From: CBDCZY01 sp965224745
GTDB lineage: Bacteria; Pseudomonadota; Gammaproteobacteria; Methylococcales; Methylomonadaceae
Assembly (NCBI GenBank): GCA_965224745.1
Contig: CBDCZY010000003.1
Location: 434,001-498,000, forward strand
Length of the DNA: 64,000 nt
Direction of reading: 5' to 3'
The notes beneath the pieces are model-generated. The model saw only the letters and a list, made by a program, of their open reading frames with translations, was not told the DNA's origin and did no database searches. Made by a program: the position numbers and the translations under genes. Below are positions 44,724 to 54,041 of the stretch, in pieces; within the stretch, counting starts at the first letter, position 1; the number at the start of each line of letters is the position of its first letter.

Positions 44724-46268
44724 TTAATGAAAGCTTTTTGGGCCCCGAATATTTTCATGGGTTTGGGGTAAGTCCGGGAGCGGTTCTTTGTGATCAGCTA
44801 ACAGTTGATCTTGATTGCTCTGCAAAATGTCTTTAATGTGTTTCAGCTTGTACAGGCTGTTTTTATTGGCAATGGCACAGGCTTTATTTAAGCGTTTAGC
44901 GGGGTAACTTCTGGCTAGATTCAAGAGTCCCAGACAGACTCTATAGGCCTGTTCTTCATGTTGGCGTTGATTGAGTTGTGCTTTCACCCAGAGTAATACT
45001 TCATCACCGATATCTTTCGCCCAGTTCATTAATCGTCCGGCTGACCATTGGTGATGTTTTTCATGTTTAACCGGCATATGTTCAGGCACTGTTGTCATGC
45101 CAGAATAATATTTTCTGGCATGGCTGGTGATGCGTTTATGGTGGAAGTAAAGTGCAATCAAATGCTCTTTGGCGTGCAGTTCAATTTTTTCGCCGACCAG
45201 ATGATGCGGAACTGAGTAAAAATGGTGGTCATATTGAACATGGTAATCAATATTTACCTTGACGGTTTTAATGTCAGTATATTGATGGGGTTGCTTGGGG
45301 AGTGGTCGTAATGCAGGTTTGTCAATTGAATCAAACCATTGCTTGCGGGTACCCTTAAGTTGTTTAAACGGTTTATGATTCATTTCTTCCAAGAGTGCCT
45401 TGATGCCATGGTTTAATTCTGCCAAAGAAAAAAAGGTATGATGGCGTAATTTAGCCAGTATCCAGCGTTCTATGATTTGAACACCCACTTCAGCTTTGGC
45501 TTTATCTTTGGGTTTAAGCGGTCTGGCAGGCACCAGTGCTGTTCCATAATGTGATGCCAGCTGTTGATAAGAAGGATTAATATCCGGATCATAACGGCAG
45601 GCTTTGGTGACCCCACTTTTCAAATTGTCAGGCACCACTATCGCGGGGACACCGCCAAAGAAATGAAAGGCTCTGACATGGCTGTTAATCCAGTCTGGCA
45701 GTTTTTGACTCCAGGTGGCTTCGCAGAAGGTGTAATTGGATGCGCCTAAAACAGCCACAAAGATTTGCGCTGTTTTTATTTCGCCTGTCACCTGACTAGC
45801 GATAGGCACTGCTTGCCCCGCATAGTCCACAAATAGTTTTTCACCGGCTTTATGCGTTTGACGCAGGGAGCGTTTTTGTTTTTTTAGCCAGCTTCGATAA
45901 AGCAGACAGTAGTGGGCATAACTAAAACTTCGATCTGGGTATTGCTGAGCGTATTCTTCCCACAACAGCTGTTTGGTCATCCCTTTCCGCTTAAGCTCTT
46001 GATAAACCTCTAACCAGTCAGGTAACTGGTTTTTACTGGCGGCAGCGGCATTCACTGGAGGATAAAGTTTCAGCGCAAGTTGTTGATCATCCAGTGGTTC
46101 AATGGCTTCCCAATGAAGGCCAAGGTCTTCAGCTTTATTAACAACCTTTTGTATTGCACCCAGACTTAATCTTAGGCTATCCCTTATTTGACGCATGCTG
46201 AGCTTAGTGTGCAGTCGAAGTCGTAATATTTCTCGTAATTGTCGCATTGATAGTCTCTTTGTTGCCAT
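44724..46268 (-). CDS. IS21 transposase IstA
   Basis: A complete 514-aa IstA: helix-turn-helix at the N-terminus (LSMRQLREILRLRLHTKLSMRQI), LFVDYAGQAVPI (first D of the rve core), PAIVVPDNLKSGV (second D), KDKAKAEVGVQIIERWIL (E), and a beta-rich C-domain. ATG 46268 has AGGAAG upstream. Its IstB partner is frameshifted, so mobility would need another IstB. Confidence 0.9.
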   Translation of the reverse strand: MATKRLSMRQLREILRLRLHTKLSMRQIRDSLRLSLGAIQKVVNKAEDLGLHWEAIEPLDDQQLALKLYPPVNAAAASKNQLPDWLEVYQELKRKGMTKQLLWEEYAQQYPDRSFSYAHYCLLYRSWLKKQKRSLRQTHKAGEKLFVDYAGQAVPIASQVTGEIKTAQIFVAVLGASNYTFCEATWSQKLPDWINSHVRAFHFFGGVPAIVVPDNLKSGVTKACRYDPDINPSYQQLASHYGTALVPARPLKPKDKAKAEVGVQIIERWILAKLRHHTFFSLAELNHGIKALLEEMNHKPFKQLKGTRKQWFDSIDKPALRPLPKQPHQYTDIKTVKVNIDYHVQYDHHFYSVPHHLVGEKIELHAKEHLIALYFHHKRITSHARKYYSGMTTVPEHMPVKHEKHHQWSAGRLMNWAKDIGDEVLLWVKAQLNQRQHEEQAYRVCLGLLNLARSYPAKRLNKACAIANKNSLYKLKHIKDILQSNQDQLLADHKEPLPDLPQTHENIRGPKSFH

Positions 46269-46334
46269 CACCCTTCCTAATAGAAAAATCAGGTAGAGTA
46301 GCAGTGGTCAATGATCAATGCGTGGATAGGATTA

Positions 46335-46455
46335 TTATTGATCGTGAACACTTATAATTAAAATCCGTAAAAGTGTTCACGTTCAGATAATAATGGGTGT
46401 TCACGATGGCTAATAATTAGCGTTCACGATGCTTAATAATCGGCGTTCACGATGG
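46335..46455. repeat. IS21 end iterons
   Basis: GTTCACGAT or close variants occur about every 22-24 bp between 46340 and 46455, with AATAAT spacers. These are the multiple transposase-binding repeats typical of IS21 ends. A shorter set is at the other end near 43827-43860. Confidence 0.8.
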
Positions 46456-46467
46456 GTAATAATATGC

Positions 46468-47063
46468 ACCCCGAAAGACCTTGGCGAGGGCTTTGTGATT
46501 AAACAGGTACTTGCCGTGTTTGGTGCGTGTCAGTTTATTGAGTCGGTCAACCACTGTCGCAGGCATCACGGTATGGATATGCGGATGATAATCCAGATGT
46601 CGGGCATGGGTGTGCAAAACGGCAATCATCCCGGGATCCCCCTTAATTTTTTGTCATTGCGACTGAAGGATTGTAGGGTTTCCCAGACACCATCAAACAT
46701 CAGCCGGTAAACAAGTTTTTGATGGTTTTTGGCCAGAGATCTCAGCTGCGCAGGCAAAGTAAACGTGATCATAAAATAGTCACCCGGCACCTGTTTTTTC
46801 AGCTGATTCTCAATCCACAGCTGAGATTCATGAAGCTGGCAATGCGGACAGTTGCGATGACCGCAGGAATGGGGAACAAAGCGTTGGTGGTCACAGTCGG
46901 TACAGCTGACCTGCATCACCGGGCTGAATTTTGTCCGGCAGATTTTAAGTGCATTCAGTGCCTTTCGCTGAGCAGGTAGAACCTGCCCCTGATAGGTGTT
47001 CAGGAAATCAGTTTCAAACTGATCGATGACAGAGGAAAGCAAAATCATCTGATCTTCCTCCAC
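46468..47063 (-). pseudogene. IS91 family transposase, copy 1, truncated
   Basis: The N-terminal zinc-binding domain (CRTKFSPVMQVSCTDCDHQR, HSCGHRNCPHCQ) and the start of the rolling-circle domain with the HUH motif (DYHPHIHTVMP) are present. As in copy 2 the frame changes after NDKKLRG, and here the C-terminal half with the catalytic tyrosines is lost. Confidence 0.88.
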
Positions 47064-47945
47064 GACACGTTGAAACCACCCATCAGCTGATTGATCCGCT
47101 GTTCAGAATTGTCACAGGTCACATCAGTTAGATGGGCATAGCGTGCCGTAGTTAGCAGGGAACTGTGCCCCAGAAACTGCTGGAGTTCCAGCAGACCGAC
47201 TCCAGCAAATGCGTGGCATAGCTGTGACGCAGAGAATGGCAGGAAATCTTTTTTTTAGCCCCATCTCCTGAGCAACGAGCTTGATAGTCGCCTGAACGCC
47301 ACCGCGATCAAGCGGCGACTCAGCAAGATGCGCCCCTTCCAGCCCCCGTGAACGATTGGGGAACAATAGCGTTGGGTGTCGGTGCAATACCCAAAATCGG
47401 CGAAGTACCTGCAAGGTATTGACGGGCAAAGGTACCAGACGGTCTTTATTGCCCTTGGCATTGCGAATATGCACACGCATTCGCGTCGCATCGATATCCC
47501 CTACCTCCAGGTTCAAGCCTTCGCCTAGACGCAAACCCATACTGTAAAGGGTAAAATAGAATACGCAGTAGCTTAACTTGCGTGTCGACATAAACAGCCG
47601 CTGCGCTTCCGCCCTAGTCACAATATCGGGAATGCGTGTACAGCGCGGCGGTTTAACCATAGGAATGTCAGCCCAGGGTTTGGCAAGGACATGGGTATAG
47701 AAAAACTTTAATCCATAAAGATCCAGCTTAACCGCACTCCATGAAAGGCGGTCGAGCAGATCATGAAAGTAGTCAAGAAGCTGGTCTTGAGACAGGTTAT
47801 CCAGATGGCCATTGAAATAAACAGCAATACGGCGAATAGCACGTGAATACGCCTCAATGGTTTTGGGTTGCAGTCCCTGAAGTTTTAAATGTTTGCAGTG
47901 CAGTGAATAATAATGATTGTATTTTGATTCAAGAAATGGTGTCAT
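47045..47945 (-). pseudogene. Tyrosine recombinase of IS91-like copy 1, frameshifted
   Basis: A XerC/D-like recombinase of the type accompanying some IS91 elements. The N-terminal SAM-like domain (QPKTIEAYSRAIRRI) and catalytic start (SMGLRLGEGLNLEVGDID with the first Arg) are in frame. After MGLKK the conserved RHSYATHLLE and GHSSLLTTARYAHLTD (with the nucleophilic Tyr) are present only in other frames: one -1 change at an A8 run and one more 1-base loss near 47203. Copy 2 has the same defects. Confidence 0.85.
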
Positions 47946-48068
47946 CAGTGTGTAACCTCACTGTTAAATAAATGAGCTTACAGGTTACCTTCTTATGAAA
48001 AGGGAGGGTACTGAGGGTACACTTTAATTTTATCGGCGCGGCAGCTCTTCCTCCGCGATAGCGGCTTC

Positions 48069-48166
48069 GTCCAACAAACGCATCAGCTGACCGTAAAAAG
48101 GGGCGCATTTTTTGCGAAGCAAAAAAATGCGCCCCTTTTTACGGTCAGCTGATGCGGGCGTTAGAC
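48069..48166 (+). repeat. attC site with a near-perfect long stem
   Basis: GTCCAAC (R'') to GTTAGAC (R'), 98 bp. GCATCAGCTGACCGTAAAAA pairs perfectly with TTTTTACGGTCAGCTGATGC, and the stem continues through GGGGCGCATTTTTT. R'' directly follows the IS91-like element. Confidence 0.88.
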
Positions 48167-48181
48167 TTAAAAGTTCACATC

Positions 48182-48210
48182 TTGTAAATGTTGTAGAGTA
48201 ATGCTATAGT
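48182..48210 (+). promoter_or_regulatory. Promoter of HigBA-type pair 3
   Basis: TTGTAA, 17 bp, TATAGT, starting 16 bp after the attC R' box. The predicted start is about 23 bp before the toxin start codon. Confidence 0.4.
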
Positions 48211-48239
48211 TTACATTTTGTCAACAAAGAGAATGTAAT

Positions 48240-48557
48240 GTGCATGTTATTTCAAAGAAACCCTTTTCAGAAGCATCAACCAAATATCCCAATGATAAAG
48301 ATGCAATAATGAATACCTACAATGTGCTAAGAAAAGTAGAATTTGATACGCCAAGTATAATGAAGGAAACATTTTCGTCGCTTGATAATTTTAAATACAA
48401 AGATAAATGGTGGGTAATTGATATAGGTGGCAATAATTTAAGACTTATTTCAGCAATATTGTTTTCATACCAGAGAATTTATGTCAAGCATATTGTTACC
48501 CATTCTGAATATGACAAACTATGTTCTAAATACAGAAAGGAGAGTGATAAATGTTAG
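48240..48557 (+). CDS. HigB-type toxin of pair 3
   Basis: A 105-aa HigB-family mRNA interferase: MHVISKKPFSEA at the N-terminus, a middle helix, then DKWWVIDIGGNNLRLISAI and VKHIVTHSEYDKL, the usual order of strands in this family with conserved Asn-Arg and His-Tyr. GTG 48240 follows AAAGAGAAT. Its end overlaps the antitoxin gene by seven bases. Confidence 0.88.
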   Translation: MHVISKKPFSEASTKYPNDKDAIMNTYNVLRKVEFDTPSIMKETFSSLDNFKYKDKWWVIDIGGNNLRLISAILFSYQRIYVKHIVTHSEYDKLCSKYRKESDKC

Positions 48558-49006
48558 CTGTGAAACAAGAAGCATTAACAAATTCTTTTTTAGGGTTTGC
48601 ACATAACGCATCAAATGTCCTTCATATAAAGTCTGGCAAGGCTTATGAAGAAGCACTTGAACTAATTGAGCATCTATTTGATGAGGCAAACGATACTATT
48701 GATGAACCGTTAAATGATTTGATTGATATTGTAGCTAAGTCAATTGAAAAATATGAATCAAACCAAGAGGGTATTGCAGAATTCGATAATGAGGCAAGCA
48801 ATATTAGTCAAGAAATATCAGTCATTAGAGTATTGATGGATCAACACAAATTAACTGTGTCAGGTTTTAAAGATGAAATAGGTTCAAAGTCGTTAGTATC
48901 CATGATATTGAATGGAAAGAGAAACCTTACAAAAGAGCATATAACTAAACTATCTAAACGATTTAGTTTGAACCCTTCCGTATTTTTTAATTTGAAAACT
49001 GCGTAA
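48551..49006 (+). CDS. HigA-type antitoxin of pair 3
   Basis: A 151-aa antitoxin with a long acidic N-terminal region (GKAYEEALELIEHLFDEAND) that resembles the HigA type paired with this HigB, and a C-terminal helix-turn-helix (SGFKDEIGSKSLVSMILNGKRNLT, RFSLNPSVFF). It follows the toxin with a short overlap. The sequence TCATAAC 15 bp later may be the R'' of its attC, cut by the next IS. Confidence 0.88.
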   Translation: MLAVKQEALTNSFLGFAHNASNVLHIKSGKAYEEALELIEHLFDEANDTIDEPLNDLIDIVAKSIEKYESNQEGIAEFDNEASNISQEISVIRVLMDQHKLTVSGFKDEIGSKSLVSMILNGKRNLTKEHITKLSKRFSLNPSVFFNLKTA

Positions 49007-49029
49007 AATTAGGGTAATTAGTCATAACG

Positions 49030-49660
49030 CTCCCGCAGAGCGGGAGGCTTGACGGCTGTGAGCAGCCCCAAGGGCTGCCAATGTTAAGGTTTGGTGGACT
49101 CTTAAAGGTTAGTGGTTAAAATTCACCGTCTTCATCTGAGCCCTTACCATCTAATTGTTCTTGGTTTCGAATGTAGTGTTTGATCTGACCTTCTTCAAAA
49201 CCAACTGTAGAAACTGCATAGCCTCTTGCCCATAACGCTTCCCCATTAAAATTCCGTTTCCGTCCACTAAATTGACGCGCAACGGCTATCGCACTTTTAC
49301 CTTTCAAGTAACCTACTATCTCCGACACCGCATATTTCGGCGGTATTTCTATGAGCATATGAACATGATCCTGTACCATATGACCCTCAGCGATCCGGCA
49401 ATGCCTTTGACCTGCCAATTCGTGAAAGATTGGCCCTAAATAATTCCTAATCTTTCCATACAACTTTTTCCTTCGACACTTGGGTATAAAAACCAAGTGG
49501 TATTTGCAGTCCCATTTTGAATGACTTAAGCTCTGATATGACATGGGTTTGTTTCCTCTTTTGTGGGCCGCCAAGCCACGAGGAAGCATTCCACATGTCA
49601 TCAATTCAATCAAAACTAAATCGGACGGCCAAGCCTTGAGAGTCTCACTAGTCAAACTAG
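49030..49660 (-). mobile_element. IS200-like element, second type
   Basis: A tnpA gene with hairpins near the ends: CTCCCG-CAGAG-CGGGAG (49030-49046) and GCAGCCC-CAA-GGGCTGC (49062-49078). It appears to have inserted just inside an attC (TCATAAC at 49022-49028). The outer limits are approximate. Confidence 0.65.
49116..49544 (-). CDS. IS200/IS605 TnpA (HUH Y1 transposase)
   Basis: A complete 142-aa TnpA, different from the one at 30420. It begins SLSHSKWDCKYHLVFIPKCRR, has the HUH motif VQDHVHMLIEIPP, and its catalytic Tyr is in the helix QIKHYIRNQEQ. I chose ATG 49544 (AGAGGAAAC upstream); the 37 extra codons upstream are not family-like. Confidence 0.92.
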   Translation of the reverse strand: MSYQSLSHSKWDCKYHLVFIPKCRRKKLYGKIRNYLGPIFHELAGQRHCRIAEGHMVQDHVHMLIEIPPKYAVSEIVGYLKGKSAIAVARQFSGRKRNFNGEALWARGYAVSTVGFEEGQIKHYIRNQEQLDGKGSDEDGEF

Positions 49661-49691
49661 TGGTTTACCTGTCAACGAATTATGCAAAAAA

Positions 49692-49800
49692 GTCTAACAA
49701 TAACTTGCACGCGGACTGCCATAAGCGTCACGGATTTTGCGAAGAGAAAAAGCCGCAAAAACCGTGCCCCTTATGGCAGTCGGTGAAGTTAGCGTTATGT
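49692..49800 (+). repeat. attC site before the Sel1-like cassette
   Basis: GTCTAAC (R'') to GTTATGT (R'), 109 bp; ACTTGCACGCGGACTGCCA pairs with TGGCAGTCGGTGAAGT. It is a close relative of the site at 41562-41670, which supports a common integron origin. Confidence 0.82.
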
Positions 49801-49807
49801 TTAAAGA

Positions 49808-50296
49808 ATGAACAACGAAGAATACTCGTTAATAACAGAACTTGAGTGTAAGGGAGAAGAAAAAAAAGCTTTCCAGTTATTGGAGCGCTTGGCTAATGAA
49901 GATCATCCGATGGCATTGTTGGACTTGTCTTTACGGTACTATTCAATAGAAGGTCATATAAACCCTGTACATCCTTTAGATCCAGATTTTGAGAAAAGTG
50001 AATCCTTAGCTAAATTAGGTAAAAAAAGCCTAGAAAAAATGGCCTTAACAAATGATGGAGAAGCTATCCGAATGTTGGCTTATTGTTATTTTGGTTATTG
50101 GGGGCCATATCTTAATAAAAATATTGAGCAAGCAGAAAAATGGTTGTTAAAAGCGTATCAAGCTAAATGTTATGCTGCTGCAAATGATCTTGCTACATTT
50201 TATCAAGGAAGTGATATTGAGAAAGCTAAGTTTTATTACAAAGAAGCAGAACGGCATGATTGTCGTTTTATATATAATGTAAACTTAGAAACATAA
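49808..50296 (+). CDS. Sel1/TPR-like repeat protein cassette
   Basis: A 162-aa soluble protein of helical repeats: EEKKAFQLLERLANEDHPMALLDLS, EAIRMLAYCYFGYWGPYLN and QAEKWLLKAYQAKCYAAANDLATFY match Sel1-like repeats used for protein contacts. No signal peptide. It begins 8 bp after one attC and its stop overlaps the next, so it is a complete single-gene cassette. The partner is unknown. Confidence 0.82.
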   Translation: MNNEEYSLITELECKGEEKKAFQLLERLANEDHPMALLDLSLRYYSIEGHINPVHPLDPDFEKSESLAKLGKKSLEKMALTNDGEAIRMLAYCYFGYWGPYLNKNIEQAEKWLLKAYQAKCYAAANDLATFYQGSDIEKAKFYYKEAERHDCRFIYNVNLET

Positions 50297-50389
50297 CCAA
50301 AAAATCCAGCTGACCATTTAAAGCGTCATTTTTTTTGCTATACGCAAAAAAACTGCCACTTTAAATGGCATCTGATTTGGGCGTTATAT
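50291..50389 (+). repeat. attC site after the Sel1-like cassette
   Basis: ACATAAC (R'') to GTTATAT (R'), 99 bp; CAGCTGACCATTTAAAG pairs with CTTTAAATGGCATCTGAT and inner TTTTTTTGC with GCAAAAAAA. Box sequences are slightly off consensus. Confidence 0.75.
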
Positions 50390-50404
50390 TTTTTTGGAGT
50401 ATAA

Positions 50405-50522
50405 GTGATTTCTGAATTATTAAGCGTTCTTTTAAAGCTTGTTGGTTTTGATTACCAGAATAAGCGAGCCAAAGATAAAGTCCTATTAGAAGAGTTTCTA
50501 TCAGTTTTACCTACCAATTCTA
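50405..50522 (+). pseudogene. 5' fragment of an unknown cassette gene
   Basis: From GTG 50405, 15 bp after the attC, an open frame encodes about 39 residues (ISELLSVLLKLVGFDYQNKR) and is cut by the IS630 element at 50523. I do not recognise it. Confidence 0.5.
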
Positions 50523-51750
50523 GTACTCCAACAATTTTGTTCTGATACGTATTTAATGTAATATCTTAAGTATCAATACCAAGAATATGATAGTTAGGAT
50601 TAAACCATGCCATCCAAGAAATACCGAATTAAACTACCGAACGATGAACGCGAGGATTTAAAGCACCTCATCTCAAAGGGAAAAACCGCCGCCCGCAAAA
50701 TAACCCATGCCCAAATACTGCTTCATGCGGACGAAGCGATTTCAAAGGCTTCATTAACCGATGCAAAGATCGCCAATGCGTTACACATCAGTCATCTGAC
50801 AGTACAGCGTGTACGAAAGCGCTTTGTTGAAGAAGGAATAGAGTGTGCCCTCAATCCCAAAATCCAGACACGACGACGCGCCAAAAAGCTGGATGGCGAA
50901 GCGGAAGCGTTTTTAGTAGCAACAGCCTGTTCATCCGCCCCTGAGGGATATAATAATTGGACCTTAAACTTATTAGCGGATCGATTGGTTGAATGTAAAA
51001 TAGTCGACTCGATATCGGGCGAAACCGTTCGAAAAACACTCAAAAAAACGCCCTTAAACCTTGGTTAAAAGAATGCTGGTGCATTCCGCCCAAAGCCAAT
51101 GCTGATTTTGTCTGTGCGATGGAGGATATCTTAACGGTTTATCAACGTACTTTTACAGAAGATGAAGTCCTCATATGTATGGATGAAACCAGTAAACAAC
51201 AGACCAAGGAAACGCGCATTCCCTTGCCGATGCGTCCAGGAGAACCTGAAATATTTGATTTTGAATATGAACGCAATGGCGTGAGTAATCTGTTCATGCT
51301 GTTTGCCCCACTGATTGGATGGCGACATGTCAACGTAACCGATCGACATACTAAAATAGACTGGGCGCATTTAATCAAAGAATTGGTTGATCAGTATTTT
51401 CCGGACAAGAAAATTGTTCTGGTGATGGATAATTTAAATACGCATAAGTTGAGTTCATTATATGACGCGTTTGAACCAGAAGAAGCAAAACGCATTGCTG
51501 AAAGACTGGAGCTTCATTATACGCCGAAGCATGGCAGTTGGCTGGATATGGCAGAGATCGAGATCGGGGTGTTAAGTCGCCAGTGCCTGAATCGAAGAAT
51601 ACCTGACCAAGACACATTACGAACTGAAATAAACGCATGGCAAGAACAACGCAATCAAAAAGCTGTTGGTGTGAACTGGCGATTTACGACTGAGGATGCC
51701 AGAATAAAACTGAAATCACTCTATCCTTCAATACAATGTTGATGGAGTAC
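50523..51750 (+). mobile_element. IS630 family element
   Basis: The 1228-bp element starts GTACTCCAACAAT and ends ATTGTATTGAAGG-side with GGAGTAC, flanked by TA on both sides (50521-50522, 51751-51752), as expected for IS630. A 3' fragment of another copy is at 29885-30292. Confidence 0.92.
50607..51742 (+). CDS. IS630 transposase in two frames
   Basis: The first frame (50607-51068) holds the helix-turn-helix domains (TDAKIANALHISHLTVQRVRK) and ends LKKTPLNLG. The expected continuation NALKPWLKECWCIPPKAN and the DDE core (ICMDETSKQQ, VLVMDNLNTHK, HGSWLDMAEIEI) are in the -1 frame, ending at 51742. The shift falls at seven A (51042-51048). Many IS630 members use -1 frameshifting or slippage here, so the gene may be active. 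Confidence 0.8.
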
Positions 51751-51827
51751 TAGCGCTTAAGTCGGCACCAACGCTTGGCTGTCTGTTTTTAGCCTGAGTA
51801 CTTCGACAATGGGAATTCGGGTTCGGC

Positions 51828-52870
51828 TCACCTGCATTGTTCCACCACAGCAGGTGCAGGCCCCTGGGGTCGCTGTCGAAGGCCTATTTTTTCCAGCATT
51901 TTTTTGGGGTCAAGTTTGCCCAGGGTTAGCAGAATGCTGATCATTTTCTTACTGTTAGGATGCAAAAATCCAAAATTTCTGGCACGGCGAAATCCCGTTG
52001 GCAAAACAGGCTGCAGAACCAGCCATAAAAATTTGGCGCCGGTTTCTGTTCGGGTTTCCCAACGCTTAGTGTCACTGTTCTGATAGCGAAACGTCACCTT
52101 GCCATTGCTGACAGATAAAATATCCTTCTCGCGGATGACCCCACGATAAAGATAGCGCCCCAGATAGACCAGTGCCTTGCCGCCTGAGCCTACTTTCTTA
52201 CAATTGACAATCCATTTTTGCGGAATAGATTTAGGCAAAATCAAGTTTTCTTTGGCCAGTTTCGACAGCAGTTTACCCCGAAAGACCTTGGCGAGGGCTT
52301 TGTGATTAAACAGGTACTTGCCGTGTTTGGTGCGTGTCAGTTTATTGAGTCGGTCAACCACTGTCGCAGGCATCACGGTATGGATATGCGGATGATAATC
52401 CAGATGTCGGGCATGGGTGTGCAAAACGGCAATCATCCCGGGATCCCCCTTAATTTTTTGTCATTGCGACTGAAGGATTGTAGGGTTTCCCAGACACCAT
52501 CAAACATCAGCCGGTAAACAAGTTTTTGATGGTTTTTGGCCAGAGATCTCAGCTGCGCAGGCAAAGTAAACGTGATCATAAAATAGTCACCCGGCACCTG
52601 TTTTTTCAGCTGATTCTCAATCCACAGCTGAGATTCATGAAGCTGGCAATGCGGACAGTTGCGATGACCGCAGGAATGGGGAACAAAGCGTTGGTGGTCA
52701 CAGTCGGTACAGCTGACCTGCATCACCGGGCTGAATTTTGTCCGGCAGATTTTAAGTGCATTCAGTGCCTTTCGCTGAGCAGGTAGAACCTGCCCCTGAT
52801 AGGTGTTCAGGAAATCAGTTTCAAACTGATCGATGACAGAGGAAAGCAAAATCATCTGATCTTCCTCCAC
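51828..52870 (-). CDS. IS91 family Y2 transposase in two frames
   Basis: The first frame (52433-52870) has the zinc-binding domain (CTDCDHQR, CGHRNCPHCQ) and the second (51828-52436) the HUH motif HPHIHTVMP and the KVTFRYQN and FLWLVLQPVLPTGFRRARNFGF regions of the rolling-circle transposase. The -1 change occurs after NDKK within AAAAAATTAAGGGGG; -1 reading gives KGDPGMIAVLHTHAR, matching the family. Both copies share it, so it may be a programmed shift or an inherited defect. Confidence 0.8.
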
Positions 52871-53752
52871 GACACGTTGAAACCACCCATCAGCTGATTG
52901 ATCCGCTGTTCAGAGTTGTCACAGGTCACATCAGTCAGATGGGCATAGCGTGCCGTAGTCAGCAGGGAACTGTGCCCCAGAAACTGCTGGAGTTCCAGCA
53001 GACCGACTCCAGCAAATGCGTGGCATAGCTGTGACGCAGAGAATGGCAGGAAATCTTTTTTTTAGCCCCATCTCCTGAGCAACGAGCTTGATAGTCGCCT
53101 GAACGCCACCGCGATCAAGCGGCGACTCAGCAAGATGCGCCCCTTCCAGCCCCCGTGAACGATTGGGGAACAATAGCGTTGGGTGTCGGTGCAATACCCA
53201 AAATCGGCGAAGTACCTGCAAGGTATTGACGGGCAAAGGTACCAGACGGTCTTTATTGCCCTTGGCATTGCGAATATGCACACGCATTCGCGTCGCATCG
53301 ATATCCCCTACCTCCAGGTTCAAGCCTTCGCCTAGACGCAAACCCATACTGTAAAGGGTAAAATAGAATACGCAGTAGCTTAACTTGCGTGTCGACATAA
53401 ACAGCCGCTGCGCTTCCGCCCTAGTCACAATATCGGGAATGCGTGTACAGCGCGGCGGTTTAACCATAGGAATGTCAGCCCAGGGTTTGGCAAGGACATG
53501 GGTATAGAAAAACTTTAATCCATAAAGATCCAGCTTAACCGCACTCCATGAAAGGCGGTCGAGCAGATCATGAAAGTAGTCAAGAAGCTGGTCTTGAGAC
53601 AGGTTATCCAGATGGCCATTGAAATAAACAGCAATACGGCGAATAGCACGTGAATACGCCTCAATGGTTTTGGGTTGCAGTCCCTGAAGTTTTAAATGTT
53701 TGCAGTGCAGTGAATAATAATGATTGTATTTTGATTCGAGAAATGGTGTCAT
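52852..53752 (-). pseudogene. Tyrosine recombinase of IS91-like copy 2, frameshifted
   Basis: Near-identical to 47045-47945. The main frame (52931-53752) covers the N-terminal domain and first catalytic Arg; the RHSYATHLLE and TARYAHLTD parts are in shifted frames after an A8 run (53051-53058) and near 53010. In the restored frame it ends WRKIR, overlapping the start of the transposase gene, so both were once co-translated. Confidence 0.85.
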
Positions 53753-53875
53753 CAGTGTGTAACCTCACTGTTAAATAAATGAGCTTACAGGTTACCTTCT
53801 TATGAAAAGGGAGGGTACTGAGGGTACACTTTAATTTTATCGGCGCGGCAGCTCTTCCTCCGCGATAGCGGCTTC

Positions 53876-54004
53876 GTCCAACAAAAAGTTCCAGTCGACC
53901 GCTGGCAGCGCCACTCGTTTTCAGAGGTCATTTTTTATCAAAGTTCAGTGTGTTGGCATAGTTTATCGAACATCTGCCAGCGGCCACTGAACTTGGCGTT
54001 AGGC
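53876..54004 (+). repeat. attC site before HigBA-type pair 4
   Basis: GTCCAAC (R'') to GTTAGGC (R'), 129 bp; AAGTTCCAGTCGACCGCTGG pairs imperfectly with CCAGCGGCCACTGAACTT, leaving a long VCR-like loop. It directly follows the IS91-like element. Confidence 0.88.
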
Positions 54005-54007
54005 AAG

Positions 54008-54035
54008 TTGACAATTGCACCATATAAGGTACAAT
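54008..54035 (+). promoter_or_regulatory. Promoter of HigBA-type pair 4
   Basis: TTGACA, 16 bp, TACAAT, beginning 4 bp after the attC R' box. The -10 box ends 6 bp before ATG 54042, so the toxin mRNA is probably leaderless. ACAATTG occurs at both ends of the spacer and may be an operator. Confidence 0.6.
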
Positions 54036-54041
54036 TGTTTT

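Larger units (their letters stand above)
43825..46460 (-). mobile_element. IS21 family element with GTTCACGAT end repeats
   Basis: The element carries istA and a frameshifted istB on the minus strand. Both ends have several ATCGTGAAC/GTTCACGAT repeats. It interrupts the IS1380 gene on the left and truncates an IS91-like element on the right. Exact ends and target duplication are not clear. Confidence 0.8.
46468..48068 (-). mobile_element. IS91-like element, copy 1, truncated
   Basis: Nearly identical to 52275-53875 of copy 2 (constant offset of 5807 bp), carrying a tyrosine recombinase and the first half of the Y2 transposase. It is truncated at 46468 beside the IS21. Its right end stops exactly where the attC at 48069 begins. 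Confidence 0.9.
51753..53875 (-). mobile_element. IS91-like element with tyrosine recombinase, copy 2
   Basis: The element carries a recombinase gene and a Y2 transposase on the minus strand. A hairpin CACCTGC ... GCAGGTG (51829-51856) lies at the transposase 3' end, near the expected replication origin. The right end again stops at the R'' box GTCCAAC of an attC (53876). The left limit is approximate. Confidence 0.85.

Noticed and set aside
47045..47945. Tyrosine recombinase considered as an integron integrase (IntI)
   Set aside because: It lies inside a repeated IS91-like element, overlaps its transposase, and shows no IntI-specific insertion. It is also frameshifted.
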